Origin: JASSUD01 sp031963415
Lineage (GTDB): Bacteria > Pseudomonadota > Gammaproteobacteria > Burkholderiales > Burkholderiaceae
Assembly: GCA_031963415.1 (NCBI GenBank)
Contig: JASSUI010000001.1
Span: 1,674,001-1,738,000 of the forward strand
Reading direction: 5' to 3'
DNA: 64,000 bases
The position numbers and the translations under genes were made by a program. Within the stretch, counting starts at the first letter, position 1. Every line of letters starts with the position of its first letter. Positions 44,830 through 53,323 of this stretch are shown in pieces. Below the pieces are notes generated by a model. It had not been told where the DNA came from and searched no databases. It saw nothing but the letters and a program-made list of their open reading frames with translations.

Positions 44830-45324
44830 CTATGAGTCTCCAAAATGAATCGGTAAGCTAGTTCAGCGCGCAGGGTGGAGCCGTAGCTTTATCCTTATAA
44901 ACGTATTTTTGAAAATTTTATTCCATTGAAGCATGAGTTATTAGCCAACAGGCTAACTATTAAGTTAACAAGACGAGGATTAAGCTAAAAAAGATATCAA
45001 TTCTGAGGTGTTGATGATGGCTCGGCTGCTGCTTTTATCTATCTACGCTAAATAGTAGGCTGTTTTTTTAAGTGGCGAGCAGGGCGCCTTTTTTCTTAGC
45101 TGAGGTATTTTATTATCTGGAATTTACGCTAAAACTGCTTGCGTAGATGCTTAACTTAAATCTAAAGCGCAGCACAATATTTCGCGCTGGCCGCGACACT
45201 ATGCTTCACCTCAGTGCAATAAAGCCTTTTTCTTAAGGTACTACAACTTATATTTTTTTCAATACGAGGAAATACTCAAGAATTACGAAATTTGTCTAGG
45301 TACACTCTTTATGCGGCTCTCCCG

Positions 45325-45441
45325 TAAGGAAGGGCTGAGTAAAGTAGGAACGGAAGAATAATCAACTGCAGGCTTAGGGTAGGTATTGCAGTGCTGTGTA
45401 ACCACGGCATCCGTTTCTCCGATTTATTCGGTACGCCCTTA
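45325..45441. repeat. MITE-like repeat, family D (copy 3)
   Basis: TAAGGAAGGGCTGAGTAA at the left and, inverted, TAAGGGCGTACCGAATAA at the right bound 117 bases, the same size as the copy at 14099. The remaining gap from 44830 shows no supported gene. Confidence 0.55.
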
Positions 45442-45489
45442 GCTATTGATGCAGTAAGTTTTAAAGAATAATTGTTATCTTCAGGAAAA

Positions 45490-45918
45490 ATGAAGTCATT
45501 TAACCGTTCCAATTGTGTGCGAATCATTCTCTATTTTTGTGTTGGTATGAGTTTCTTTTCTCTTGCCATTCTGCCGATGTGTTCCATTGCGAATTGGATT
45601 GCTCCGGCACATATCAAACCTTTGCCAGAGATAAGCACGGATTCTCGTGAACAAATCTTACTAATGCTGGCTGCAGTGGGTGCTGTGATTGCAGTAGGTA
45701 AGATGCTGGCTGGGGGCGGGAAAATTACGCTACGTTTGATGATTGGGCGTGTCATTATTGGCGCTGGTCTAAGTGTTGCGGCGGCAGCGGCATTAGCGAT
45801 GTGGCCGGATCTCCCAGGGGTTGCGCTGATTGGCATTGGCTCAGCGTTTGGGATTTTAGGGCAAGCTTTTCTGGAAGGGATAGTGCGGCGCTGGCTTGAT
45901 CAGAAAGACGCGAAATAA
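45490..45918 (+). CDS. Small membrane protein, phage-holin-like
   Basis: This 142-residue protein has about four hydrophobic segments: residues 12-35, 55-72 (LLMLAAVGAVIAVGKMLAGG), 80-100 and 108-130. The block KMLAGGGKITLRLMIGRVII and PDLPGVALIGIGSAFGILG resembles the conserved core of a phage holin family in Burkholderiaceae prophages. No other phage gene is near, so it is either a lone prophage relic or a membrane protein with another role. I chose the ATG at 45490, preceded by AGGA, over a TTG at 45472. Confidence 0.55.
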   Translation: MKSFNRSNCVRIILYFCVGMSFFSLAILPMCSIANWIAPAHIKPLPEISTDSREQILLMLAAVGAVIAVGKMLAGGGKITLRLMIGRVIIGAGLSVAAAAALAMWPDLPGVALIGIGSAFGILGQAFLEGIVRRWLDQKDAK

Positions 45919-45921
45919 TGC

Positions 45922-46299
45922 TCAGGTTAGGAAATGGCGTAATTTTGGTGCGTTCGTGAGTAACGGCAGAGTAGATAAATGTGCTAGCAACCGTTGAATA
46001 ATCTGCGGGTGGGGCAGCACGGTGCCAAAAAAACGGGTCCCTGCTGCATCTTCGATCAGTATCGTAGGGAAGTCTTCAACCTCAATATCAGCCTCACTCA
46101 GCCTATCTGCATGCGTTTCGATGTCAACCCAGATAAAACAAAATTCAGTATAGCGCTGCGCTAGCTCGTCAAACACTAGCTTATATTCTCGACAGGCGTT
46201 ACACCATTGAGCACACAGGCAGATGATAGAAATTGTCTGTGCTTTAGCAAGCTGGGTCGCGATAATTAGTTCGTCATCTTCAAGCGTTAAGGCAGGCAT
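45922..46299 (-). CDS. Thioredoxin-like protein
   Basis: This 125-residue protein has a thioredoxin fold with active site WCNACREYKLVFDEL, the FIWVDIETHADR strand-helix and the cis-proline in EVEDFPTILIED. It has no signal peptide. In Burkholderia a thioredoxin-like gene often lies beside dprA, as here (43 bases). It probably reduces disulphides in the cytoplasm; the CNAC dipeptide differs from classic CGPC, so its potential may differ. Confidence 0.88.
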   Translation of the reverse strand: MPALTLEDDELIIATQLAKAQTISIICLCAQWCNACREYKLVFDELAQRYTEFCFIWVDIETHADRLSEADIEVEDFPTILIEDAAGTRFFGTVLPHPQIIQRLLAHLSTLPLLTNAPKLRHFLT

Positions 46300-46341
46300 A
46301 TTAATTTACAAATTGATGGGCGGAGGGTATAGCGCTCATTT

Positions 46342-47757
46342 TTACCCAATATCAGCTTTTTGTTGTCTGATAACTTTTCCTCCAGGCAAAGCAGTTATCC
46401 AACCCCCTAACTCAAGACTGAGCAAAGTGGCCTGCAAGTCAGCGCTAGTTAAGCCAGTGCGTACAGCGAGCAACTCAAGCGTAGCCATATCATAGCCTAG
46501 TGCCTTAAGCACGTGACGAGAGTTTGCATCGAGCTCAGTTAGGGGAATAGGTAAATTGATTGATAACTTCGATTCTCGGGTGCTTGCTACAACCTTTGTT
46601 TCGCAAGGCGTCAGTGAGAGGTTAACAGTGCTCTTAGAAGTATCAATGTGTTTTGCATGAGGCCTGCTGCTTATTGATGATATCGAGGGTTTATCTTGGA
46701 TTTGTTCTTTCTGCGGCAGTTTTGCTTTCGGTTCGTTAATCGGTAGAAGCAGTGAGTCATTATTTGGCTCAAAGCCATCCACATCCTTAGCTTCGTTTGA
46801 AAATTTTGCTAAATGCGAGCTTGTTTTGATGCTGCGAGAAGCTCTTTTTAATAATGACAATTGTTTAATATTTATCTCATCCAGAAGATCTTGTGCAGAT
46901 TCGATTAGTTTTGCCCCTTCCTTAATAAGCTGATGGCATCCTTTTGTTAACGGAGAGTGAATTGAACCGGGCACTGCCCCTATCTCGCGTCCTATTTCAG
47001 CAGCTAGGCGGGCGGTAATGAGTGAGCCTGACTGTGCCGCGGCCTCAATCACTAAAATGGCCTGCGCGAGCGCCGCGATAATTCTGTTGCGTTGAGGGAA
47101 GTGCGATGCTCGCGCCGGCGAACCAAGCGGCCATTCAGAAACCAGCGCCCCGTGCATGCTAATTTGCTGTGCCAACTGATAATGTCGGGTTGGATAAACC
47201 AGATCGATGCCTGTACCCATTACCGCTACTGTTCCACTTGGGCCTTGTAAAGCGCCGCGGTGCGCTGCTCCATCAACCCCGAGTGCTAATCCTGAGATAA
47301 TCGTAAAGCCGTGCTCGGAAAATGCTTGTGCAAATTGTTCGGCATTAGCTAAACCGTTAGGGGTAGCGCTGCGACTGCCAACGATGCTGATAGCAGGCGC
47401 GTGTAATAAGGCCAGTTGACCTTTTACGTAAAGAAATAACGGTGGGTCGGCGAGGTGCAGTAGTACTTTGGGATAGCTAGGATCACTCAGCGTCACGAAG
47501 TGTTGATCTGAAGCCAATGCCCATTCAGCTGTGCGTGCCGCTTTCTCTTCTAGTGCTTTGGAAGGAGAACGTTTAAGAAGATTGGCTACTTCCGTCCCGA
47601 CTACTTGGGCAAGCGATGTGCTTGATTGTTTAAAAACCTCTTCTGGTAGCCCAAATGCTGTCAGTAAGCGACGCGCAGTAACTGGGCCTATGCCGGGTAT
47701 TTCGATAAGACGGAGCCAGGCGGCTATTTCATCAGCAGTTAATGGAATGGTTTGCAT
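46342..47757 (-). CDS. dprA: DNA-processing protein DprA
   Basis: DprA binds incoming single-stranded DNA during natural transformation and loads RecA. It has 471 residues, longer than the usual 370-400. An N-terminal SAM/HhH-like domain (IPGIGPVTARRLLTAFG) precedes the Rossmann fold: ISIVGSRSATPNGLANAEQF, SGLALGVDGAAHRGAL, MGTGIDLVYPTRH and SHFPQRNRIIAALAQ. A non-conserved Ser/Lys-rich linker (about 290-385) accounts for the extra length, then a winged-helix C-terminal domain. Retention of dprA need not mean competence, since no other competence genes are in view. Confidence 0.94.
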   Translation of the reverse strand: MQTIPLTADEIAAWLRLIEIPGIGPVTARRLLTAFGLPEEVFKQSSTSLAQVVGTEVANLLKRSPSKALEEKAARTAEWALASDQHFVTLSDPSYPKVLLHLADPPLFLYVKGQLALLHAPAISIVGSRSATPNGLANAEQFAQAFSEHGFTIISGLALGVDGAAHRGALQGPSGTVAVMGTGIDLVYPTRHYQLAQQISMHGALVSEWPLGSPARASHFPQRNRIIAALAQAILVIEAAAQSGSLITARLAAEIGREIGAVPGSIHSPLTKGCHQLIKEGAKLIESAQDLLDEINIKQLSLLKRASRSIKTSSHLAKFSNEAKDVDGFEPNNDSLLLPINEPKAKLPQKEQIQDKPSISSISSRPHAKHIDTSKSTVNLSLTPCETKVVASTRESKLSINLPIPLTELDANSRHVLKALGYDMATLELLAVRTGLTSADLQATLLSLELGGWITALPGGKVIRQQKADIG

Positions 47758-48049
47758 TATTATTTATAGCCTACGAATTAGACGAGGGTGTTAGGAATCT
47801 TTGCATACTCCATAGGCTCATAGCGATATTGTGTCCCTTGCTACACGCACGTACATCTCGGGTGAAGTAAGGTTTCGCAACTCGGGTTCTTCCTCCCGAT
47901 TGATGTCTTTTTAGACAATTGGTAAACAGGCTCTACGGAATTTTCTGGTTGCAATTCAGGCGAATTGACCTTAAATTTTGTTTTATTAGTGATCTTATGG
48001 CGAGTCAGCCGTTTGGCTAATTCGCTTTCTTGTAGTGGAATTTGAATCT

Positions 48050-48556
48050 ATGGCTGTATTAGACATCCTTACTTACCCCGATCCTCGATTGCATAAAAAG
48101 GCACGGCTTGTTGCGGTAGTCGATGAACGCATCAAACAATTAGTGCAGGATATGGCACAGACAATGTATGACGCACCGGGTATTGGCCTTGCTGCAACTC
48201 AGGTTGATGTGCATGAGCAGGTTATCGTGATCGATGTTTCAGAAACGCGCGATCAGCTGCAAGTCTTCATTAATGCTGAAATTATTTGGTCAAGTGCAGA
48301 GGAAAGCTCTTATCAAGAAGGCTGCTTGTCGGTGCCAGGAATTTATGACGACGTTATTCGACCCAAACAGATTAAGGTGAGAGCGTTAAATGAAAAAGGC
48401 GAAGCGTTTGAATTAGAAGCTGACGGTTTGTTAGCCGTTTGCCTACAACATGAAATGGATCATTTGCGTGGTAAAGTATTTGTAGAATATTTATCACCAC
48501 TTAAACAATCGCGTATCAAAACGAAGATGAAAAAATTAGCACTTGCTGGTGCGTAA
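48050..48556 (+). CDS. def: Peptide deformylase
   Basis: Deformylase removes the formyl group from nascent N-terminal fMet. It has 168 residues with the three motifs: GIGLAATQVD, EGCLSVPGIYD and the metal site HEMDHLRGK. The ATG at 48050 matches the family N-terminus MAVLDILTYPDPRLHKKA; a GTG at 48035 adds five residues. It is divergent from dprA. The gene normally following it, fmt, is absent here, replaced by a repeat and the PTS genes. Confidence 0.96.
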   Translation: MAVLDILTYPDPRLHKKARLVAVVDERIKQLVQDMAQTMYDAPGIGLAATQVDVHEQVIVIDVSETRDQLQVFINAEIIWSSAEESSYQEGCLSVPGIYDDVIRPKQIKVRALNEKGEAFELEADGLLAVCLQHEMDHLRGKVFVEYLSPLKQSRIKTKMKKLALAGA

Positions 48557-48597
48557 TGAGAACCTGTTTAGGTTCTCACTACGCCTCTCTGCTTTAC

Positions 48598-48741
48598 TAG
48601 AACTCATTCCATCAATGCCTAAAAGGCCGTGATCGGGGGGCGGGTGGTGTTCGGAATCCTCATGTACGTCGAGTACACTCCGGTTCCTCCGCTCCGGCTT
48701 CCTCCCTGACGACCTTTTAGACATTGATGAAACGAGTTCTA
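48598..48741. repeat. Palindromic repeat, family B (copy 2, paired changes)
   Basis: It has the same fold as the copy at 17003, but the outer stem reads CATCAATG/CATTGATG instead of CATAAATG/CATTTATG, so the two changes preserve pairing. The loop reads GTACGTCGAGTAC. It lies between def and the PTS genes. Confidence 0.8.
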
Positions 48742-48851
48742 ATCTGTACTGTCTGCGCCGGCGCAAAATCATGAGGAAAGCCTTAAACAGGTTTTCAGAA
48801 TTTTTTCTTTTAGGCTTCCATGTTTAGTTTAAGTTTTTACACTGTATTGCA

Positions 48852-49355
48852 ATGGCAGGGATATTAATTGTTGCCCATGCACCTTTAGCGAGCGCACTTA
48901 AAGAGTGCGCTGCGCATATTTATGGTGTACTACCTGAGCGAGTAGCGGCATTTGATATTGTTCCTGACAAAGAAACGGCCGAGCTTGCGCAAGAGGGGCG
49001 TATCCAACTTTTGAATTTGATGGAAGAGAATGGAGCGGTAGTGCTAACCGATGTATTCGGCGGTACGCCTTCAAATGTTGCTGCTCAGCTTGCTATTTCA
49101 AGAGAGGTCGCTGTTCAGCCTGTCGTGCTGCCAAACGTCAAAGTATTAGCAGGCGTTAATCTACCTATGCTGCTACGGACTATTTGCTATCGCTCAACGC
49201 CGCTGGATGAGTTAGTGGATAAGGTGTTAGCAGGCGGCGTGCAAGGCATCCAATTAATTGATCCAAGCGCCGTACTGACTGAACCCTCTCTTCCTCTATC
49301 TGTCTCCTGTCTATCAAAAAATCATGCTGCAGCAAGAAACAGTCATTGTAAATAA
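48852..49355 (+). CDS. PTS system mannose-type EIIA component
   Basis: This 167-residue EIIA domain of the mannose/sorbose family has phospho-His near the N-terminus (GILIVAHAPLASALKECA) and VVLTDVFGGTPSNVAAQL. In Burkholderia such EIIA genes stand with ptsH and ptsI and no sugar permease, making a regulatory phosphorelay rather than a sugar importer; the same three-gene set is here. The tail after residue 145 is unlike other EIIAs and its coding region overlaps the ptsH start by 32 bases. Confidence 0.92.
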   Translation: MAGILIVAHAPLASALKECAAHIYGVLPERVAAFDIVPDKETAELAQEGRIQLLNLMEENGAVVLTDVFGGTPSNVAAQLAISREVAVQPVVLPNVKVLAGVNLPMLLRTICYRSTPLDELVDKVLAGGVQGIQLIDPSAVLTEPSLPLSVSCLSKNHAAARNSHCK

Positions 49356-49593
49356 ACTTGGGCTACATGCCCGCGCCTGTGCAAAGCTTACTCAACTTGC
49401 TGCCCGCTATGAATGCGAAGTATGGATGACGCGCAATGGCCGCCGCATTAATGCCAAAAGTATTATGGGTGTGATGATGCTAGCCGCTGGGATGGGAAGC
49501 ACCGTGCTCCTGGAAACAGATGGAGCAGATGAAGCCCAGGCGCTGCAGGCGGTACTTGATCTTATCGCGGATAAATTTGGCGAAGGGGAGTGA
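49324..49593 (+). CDS. ptsH: Phosphocarrier protein HPr
   Basis: HPr carries phosphate from EI to EIIA. It has 89 residues: active His in NKLGLHARACAKLTQLA (the usual GLHARPA has C in place of P) and the regulatory Ser region NAKSIMGVMMLAAGMGS. The start ATG at 49324 lies inside the EIIA coding end, so the genes are translationally coupled. Confidence 0.95.
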   Translation: MLQQETVIVNKLGLHARACAKLTQLAARYECEVWMTRNGRRINAKSIMGVMMLAAGMGSTVLLETDGADEAQALQAVLDLIADKFGEGE

Positions 49594-49833
49594 GATTGCC
49601 TCTCGCTACGCCTGGATTGATAGATACTGTTAAGAATCTGGCTGCACATTACCTAAAAGTTCATGATGCGTACCTTTATTAAACCCTGGACGGGCTGCAA
49701 TCTTCAGGTACGACTAGGTCATGAAAATCGCGGCCAGGTGATTCACTGAGAGTCTCTCCCGACTGACAACCTTTTAGACAATTTGTAGAACGCTTTTAAG
49801 CGTATCTAAAACATTAAATTAACGGAGGCAGGC

Positions 49834-51600
49834 GTGTCGTTCACGCTGCATGGAATTTCTGTATCTAAAGGCATAGCGATTGGTCGCGCTTATTTGATGG
49901 CAGCAGCAACGCTAAATGTCGAGCGTTACCTGATTGAAGCAGAGAGAATTGAGACAGAGATTGCTCGTTTTTTTTCGGCGCATAGAGCCGTGCAGCAAGA
50001 ATTAGATATGCTACGCAATGAATTACCGGCAGATATGCCAAGCGAAATGGAGGCATTTCTAAATGTCCATGCGCTGATCTTGCACGACACCACGCTCACC
50101 GATGCCACAGCAGAACTTATCCGCACCCGTCGCTATAACGCTGAATGGGCGTTAACCGAACAGCTTAAGCAGTTACTCAGTCATTTCGATGAAATGGAAG
50201 ATGAGTATTTTCGCGAGCGCAAAGCTGATGTAGCGAATGTAGTCGAGAGGATGCTAAAAGTCTTAGCGGGCTCACCTTCAGCGGCAGCGGAACTTACAAA
50301 TGTCGCGCATAAAAAGCCACAACAAGAATTGATTATTGTGGCGCACGATATTGCCCCAGCTGACATGCTGCATTTAAAAACCAAAACCTTTAGTGGGTTT
50401 GTGACTGAGTTTGGTGGACGCACCTCACATACAGCTATTGCTGCACGTAGCCTTGGTATTCCAGCAGCAGTAGGAGTTCACCAGGCAGGTACACTGATTC
50501 GCCACAATGATTTGATTATTATCGATGGTGATCAAGGTATCGTCATTGTTGAGCCAGCACCGAGAATACTTGAGGAATATCTAAAACAGCAAAAGGAAAG
50601 GGCGGCTGAGTTACGCCGCTTGCGCCAGCTCAAATCGTCGCCGTCGCAAACGCTGGATGGCACCCCTATCCATCTCTACGCAAATATTGAACTGCCTGAG
50701 GATGCAGCGTCAGCGTTTAAGGCGGGTGCTTCTGGTATTGGTTTATTTCGTACTGAATTTTTCTTCATGAATCGTCGAGCTGCATTGCCCACCGAAGAAG
50801 AGCAATTTGAAGCGTATCGACATGTCGTGAAAACAATGAAAGGACGACCCGTCACGATTCGAACGTTTGATATCGGTGCCGATAAATTGATTGATTCGCG
50901 CGATGCTGATGATGCAGAAAGCTTTGGCATCGCTGCCAACCCCGCTTTGGGTTTGCGTGCTATTCGTTGGAGCTTGTCCGAGCCGCAAATGTTCCTGACT
51001 CATCTGCGTGCAATCTTACGTGCTTCTGCGTTTGGCCCGATCAAAATTCTGTTCCCGATGCTTAGCTGCGAGCAAGAAATTGTGCAAGCGCTGCATTTTG
51101 TCGATCAAGCCAAACAGCAATGCGATGAAGCAGGCGTACGTTACGATCCACAAATTCAGCTGGGCGCGATGATTGAGGTACCCGCAGCTGTATTGGCTTT
51201 GCCATTATTTTTGAAGAAATTTAATTTCCTCTCGATTGGTACTAATGACTTGATTCAATACGCATTAGCTATCGATCGTACTGATAGCGCAGTAGCTCAC
51301 CTATACGAGCCGCTACACCCAGCTGTATTACGTTTGATCTACTACACGTTACGTCAAGCAAGACGCTCTGGCGTGCCGGTTGCGGTATGCGGTGAAATGG
51401 CAGGGGATCCGATGCTAACGCGTCTTTTATTAGCAATGGGTCTAACTGAATTTTCGATGCAGCCCAGCCAACTGATGCTGGTTAAACAAGAAATTTTGCA
51501 AGTGCCGCTGGCAACGTTGAAAAAAGCAGTACGCACGATACTCACCGCTTATGGATCTGAAGAAATTCAGGCGGCGCTTAGACATCTAGCGAGCCTTTAG
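49834..51600 (+). CDS. ptsI: Phosphoenolpyruvate-protein phosphotransferase (Enzyme I)
   Basis: Enzyme I takes phosphate from PEP and gives it to HPr. It has 588 residues: an N-terminal HPr-binding helical domain, active His in GGRTSHTAIAARSLGIPAAV, and the C-terminal PEP-binding barrel with GIGLFRTEFFFMNR, the Mg site DLIQYALAIDRTD and catalytic Cys in VAVCGEMAGD. A GTG at 49834 with GGAGGCAG upstream is the likely start. A 240-base gap with repeat fragments (a family B right end near 49765) separates it from ptsH. Confidence 0.95.
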   Translation: MSFTLHGISVSKGIAIGRAYLMAAATLNVERYLIEAERIETEIARFFSAHRAVQQELDMLRNELPADMPSEMEAFLNVHALILHDTTLTDATAELIRTRRYNAEWALTEQLKQLLSHFDEMEDEYFRERKADVANVVERMLKVLAGSPSAAAELTNVAHKKPQQELIIVAHDIAPADMLHLKTKTFSGFVTEFGGRTSHTAIAARSLGIPAAVGVHQAGTLIRHNDLIIIDGDQGIVIVEPAPRILEEYLKQQKERAAELRRLRQLKSSPSQTLDGTPIHLYANIELPEDAASAFKAGASGIGLFRTEFFFMNRRAALPTEEEQFEAYRHVVKTMKGRPVTIRTFDIGADKLIDSRDADDAESFGIAANPALGLRAIRWSLSEPQMFLTHLRAILRASAFGPIKILFPMLSCEQEIVQALHFVDQAKQQCDEAGVRYDPQIQLGAMIEVPAAVLALPLFLKKFNFLSIGTNDLIQYALAIDRTDSAVAHLYEPLHPAVLRLIYYTLRQARRSGVPVAVCGEMAGDPMLTRLLLAMGLTEFSMQPSQLMLVKQEILQVPLATLKKAVRTILTAYGSEEIQAALRHLASL

Positions 51601-51652
51601 CTAGCTTCATTTTGTGATTTTGCCGCGCATAAGAAATGGTCGATGTGCTTCC

Positions 51653-51793
51653 TTAGAGCCTGTTCATAATCTCAAAGAAGAGTGTTTTGTGAGGTTATTA
51701 GCCGTCACGTTGGGGATCGTACCTCACCCCAACCTACAAAATTTGCCGAAAAGTCGTAGGTTGGGGTGACGAAGGAACCCCAACATGAGCTTA
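51653..51793. repeat. Dispersed hairpin repeat, family A (best copy)
   Basis: A perfect 13-bp stem (CACCCCAACCTAC/GTAGGTTGGGGTG at 51725-51768) lies inside an outer pair GTTGGGG/CCCCAAC. It is just downstream of ptsI. It lacks a T run, so it is not an ordinary terminator. Confidence 0.6.
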
Positions 51794-52082
51794 TACAAGC
51801 CTCTAAGTCGCTTTTTTAACAAGATCCAAGCGTAGTAATCGGCCTGTCGGCCGAAAGGCGGTAGAAGAAACAGAAGAAAAGCCGCCAAAGGAGTAAAGTG
51901 AAATGCCGCACAGAAGAAGACCGATCAACCAATGGTGCGAAGTTGCCCGAATACAAGCGTGGTCCTGGGTCACGTTGGCAAGATTGGTGAATCTGAGTCA
52001 TCAGATATCCCGTTTGAAAGAGTGAGTAACGACAACGTACCCGAATTTGTGCGGCATTTCGTGAATTATCATGGAGTAAATC

Positions 52083-53138
52083 ATGCCAGTACGCAAGAGA
52101 GAAATAATAGAAATTGCTTATCCGAATGCAGCAGGGATAGATGTTGGCTCGTCAAGCCACTATGTACGGTTCCCTCAGATAGAGATGAAAACCCGGTACG
52201 AGGATTTAAGAGCTTTACAGCGGATCTTGAGCAGTTAGCGGATTGGCTAAAAGCCTGTGATATTGAGTGGGTGGCGATGGAATCGACGGGAGTTTATTGG
52301 ATTCCCATGTTTGAGTTGTTGGAGTCAAGAGGTTTCAAGGTTTATCTGGTGAATGCAAGACATGTCAAAAATGTAGCAGGACGTAAGAGCGATGTGCTTG
52401 ACTGTCAGTGGATACAACAGCTGATGAGCTACGGTTTACTATCTGGGGCATTTCGGCCCAAAGATGAAGTATGTGCGCTCAGATCGGTATCGAGGCAAAG
52501 AGATATGTTGTTGCGCTATCAAAGTCGGCATATTCAGCACATGCAGAAAGCCTTGGCACAAATGAACATACAGTTGGCGAATGTAATTTCGGATATTGCT
52601 GGGGAGACAGGTCAGAAAATCATTCGAGCCATCCTCGGGGGAGAGCGTGATGGAGCTAATGTGTGGCGTTGACCTGACGCGCATTGATGGGATTGATACA
52701 ACGACGGCACTAAAGGTCATCTCGGAGATCGGTCCTGATTTATCATGTTTTAAAAGCGCTAAACATTTCACTTCGTGGCTGGGTTTGTGTCCGGGCACAA
52801 AAATTTCTGGAGGCAAAATGCTCTCAGGTGTTTGCAAGCGCACAACCAATCGTGCCGCTCAAGCACTGAAAATGGCTGCGTCTACCTGACGACGAAGTCA
52901 GTCAGCGTTAGGCGCTTATTATCGCCGTATGTGTGGCCGCCTAGATCGACCACAAGCTATCACAGCGACAGCCCATAAGCTTGCTCGCCTTATTTACGCT
53001 ATGCTGACCAACGGGACTGAATATATGGATCAGGGCCAAGATTATTATGAACAGCGCTATCAGCAACGCGTCTTGCATAGCCTCTCTCAACGCGCAGAGA
53101 AACTGGGATTCCAACTTGTATCTATATCTCAAGGATGA
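52083..53138 (+). pseudogene. Decayed IS110-family transposase
   Basis: From the ATG at 52083 the frame reads AYPNAAGIDVGSSSHYV, then shifts to a second frame with DRDENPVRGFKSFTADLEQL and IEWVAMESTGVYWIPMFELL, and later a third with GVDLTRIDGIDTTTALKVIS and SEIGPDLSCFKSAKHFTSWL, then another break before TATAHKLARLIYAMLTNGTE. At least three frame changes are present. About 100 codons seem missing between the second and third pieces compared with intact relatives I know. GGAG precedes the start. The 5' flank from 51794, including a CGGCCTGTCGGCCG hairpin, may be its noncoding end. It differs from the intact IS110 at 35.9 kb. Confidence 0.85.
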
Positions 53139-53234
53139 GCTAAAAAAACTCTAATAATCAACGCTTTATATTTTGTTTCTTGAAAGGTTATCGGTGCCAT
53201 GTTGGGGTTCGCAGTCTTCGTATAAAAATAAAAC

Positions 53235-53265
53235 GCCGCAATCTGAGTAACTCCAAGATTGCGGC
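53235..53265 (-). terminator. Rho-independent terminator of the S41 protease gene
   Basis: A 10-bp perfect stem (GCCGCAATCT/AGATTGCGGC) with an 11-base loop is followed on the minus strand by GTTTTATTTTTA. It lies 60 bases after the stop codon. Confidence 0.8.
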
Positions 53266-53323
53266 TTGCTTTTATGTGCTGTTTGTCTAATTCCCAGCTG
53301 CGAATGCTTGCCGAAATGTTTAA

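Noticed and set aside
48558..48577. Hairpin GAGAACCT/AGGTTCTC right after def
   Set aside because: It could be a terminator, but no T run follows; it looks like part of a repeat related to family E.
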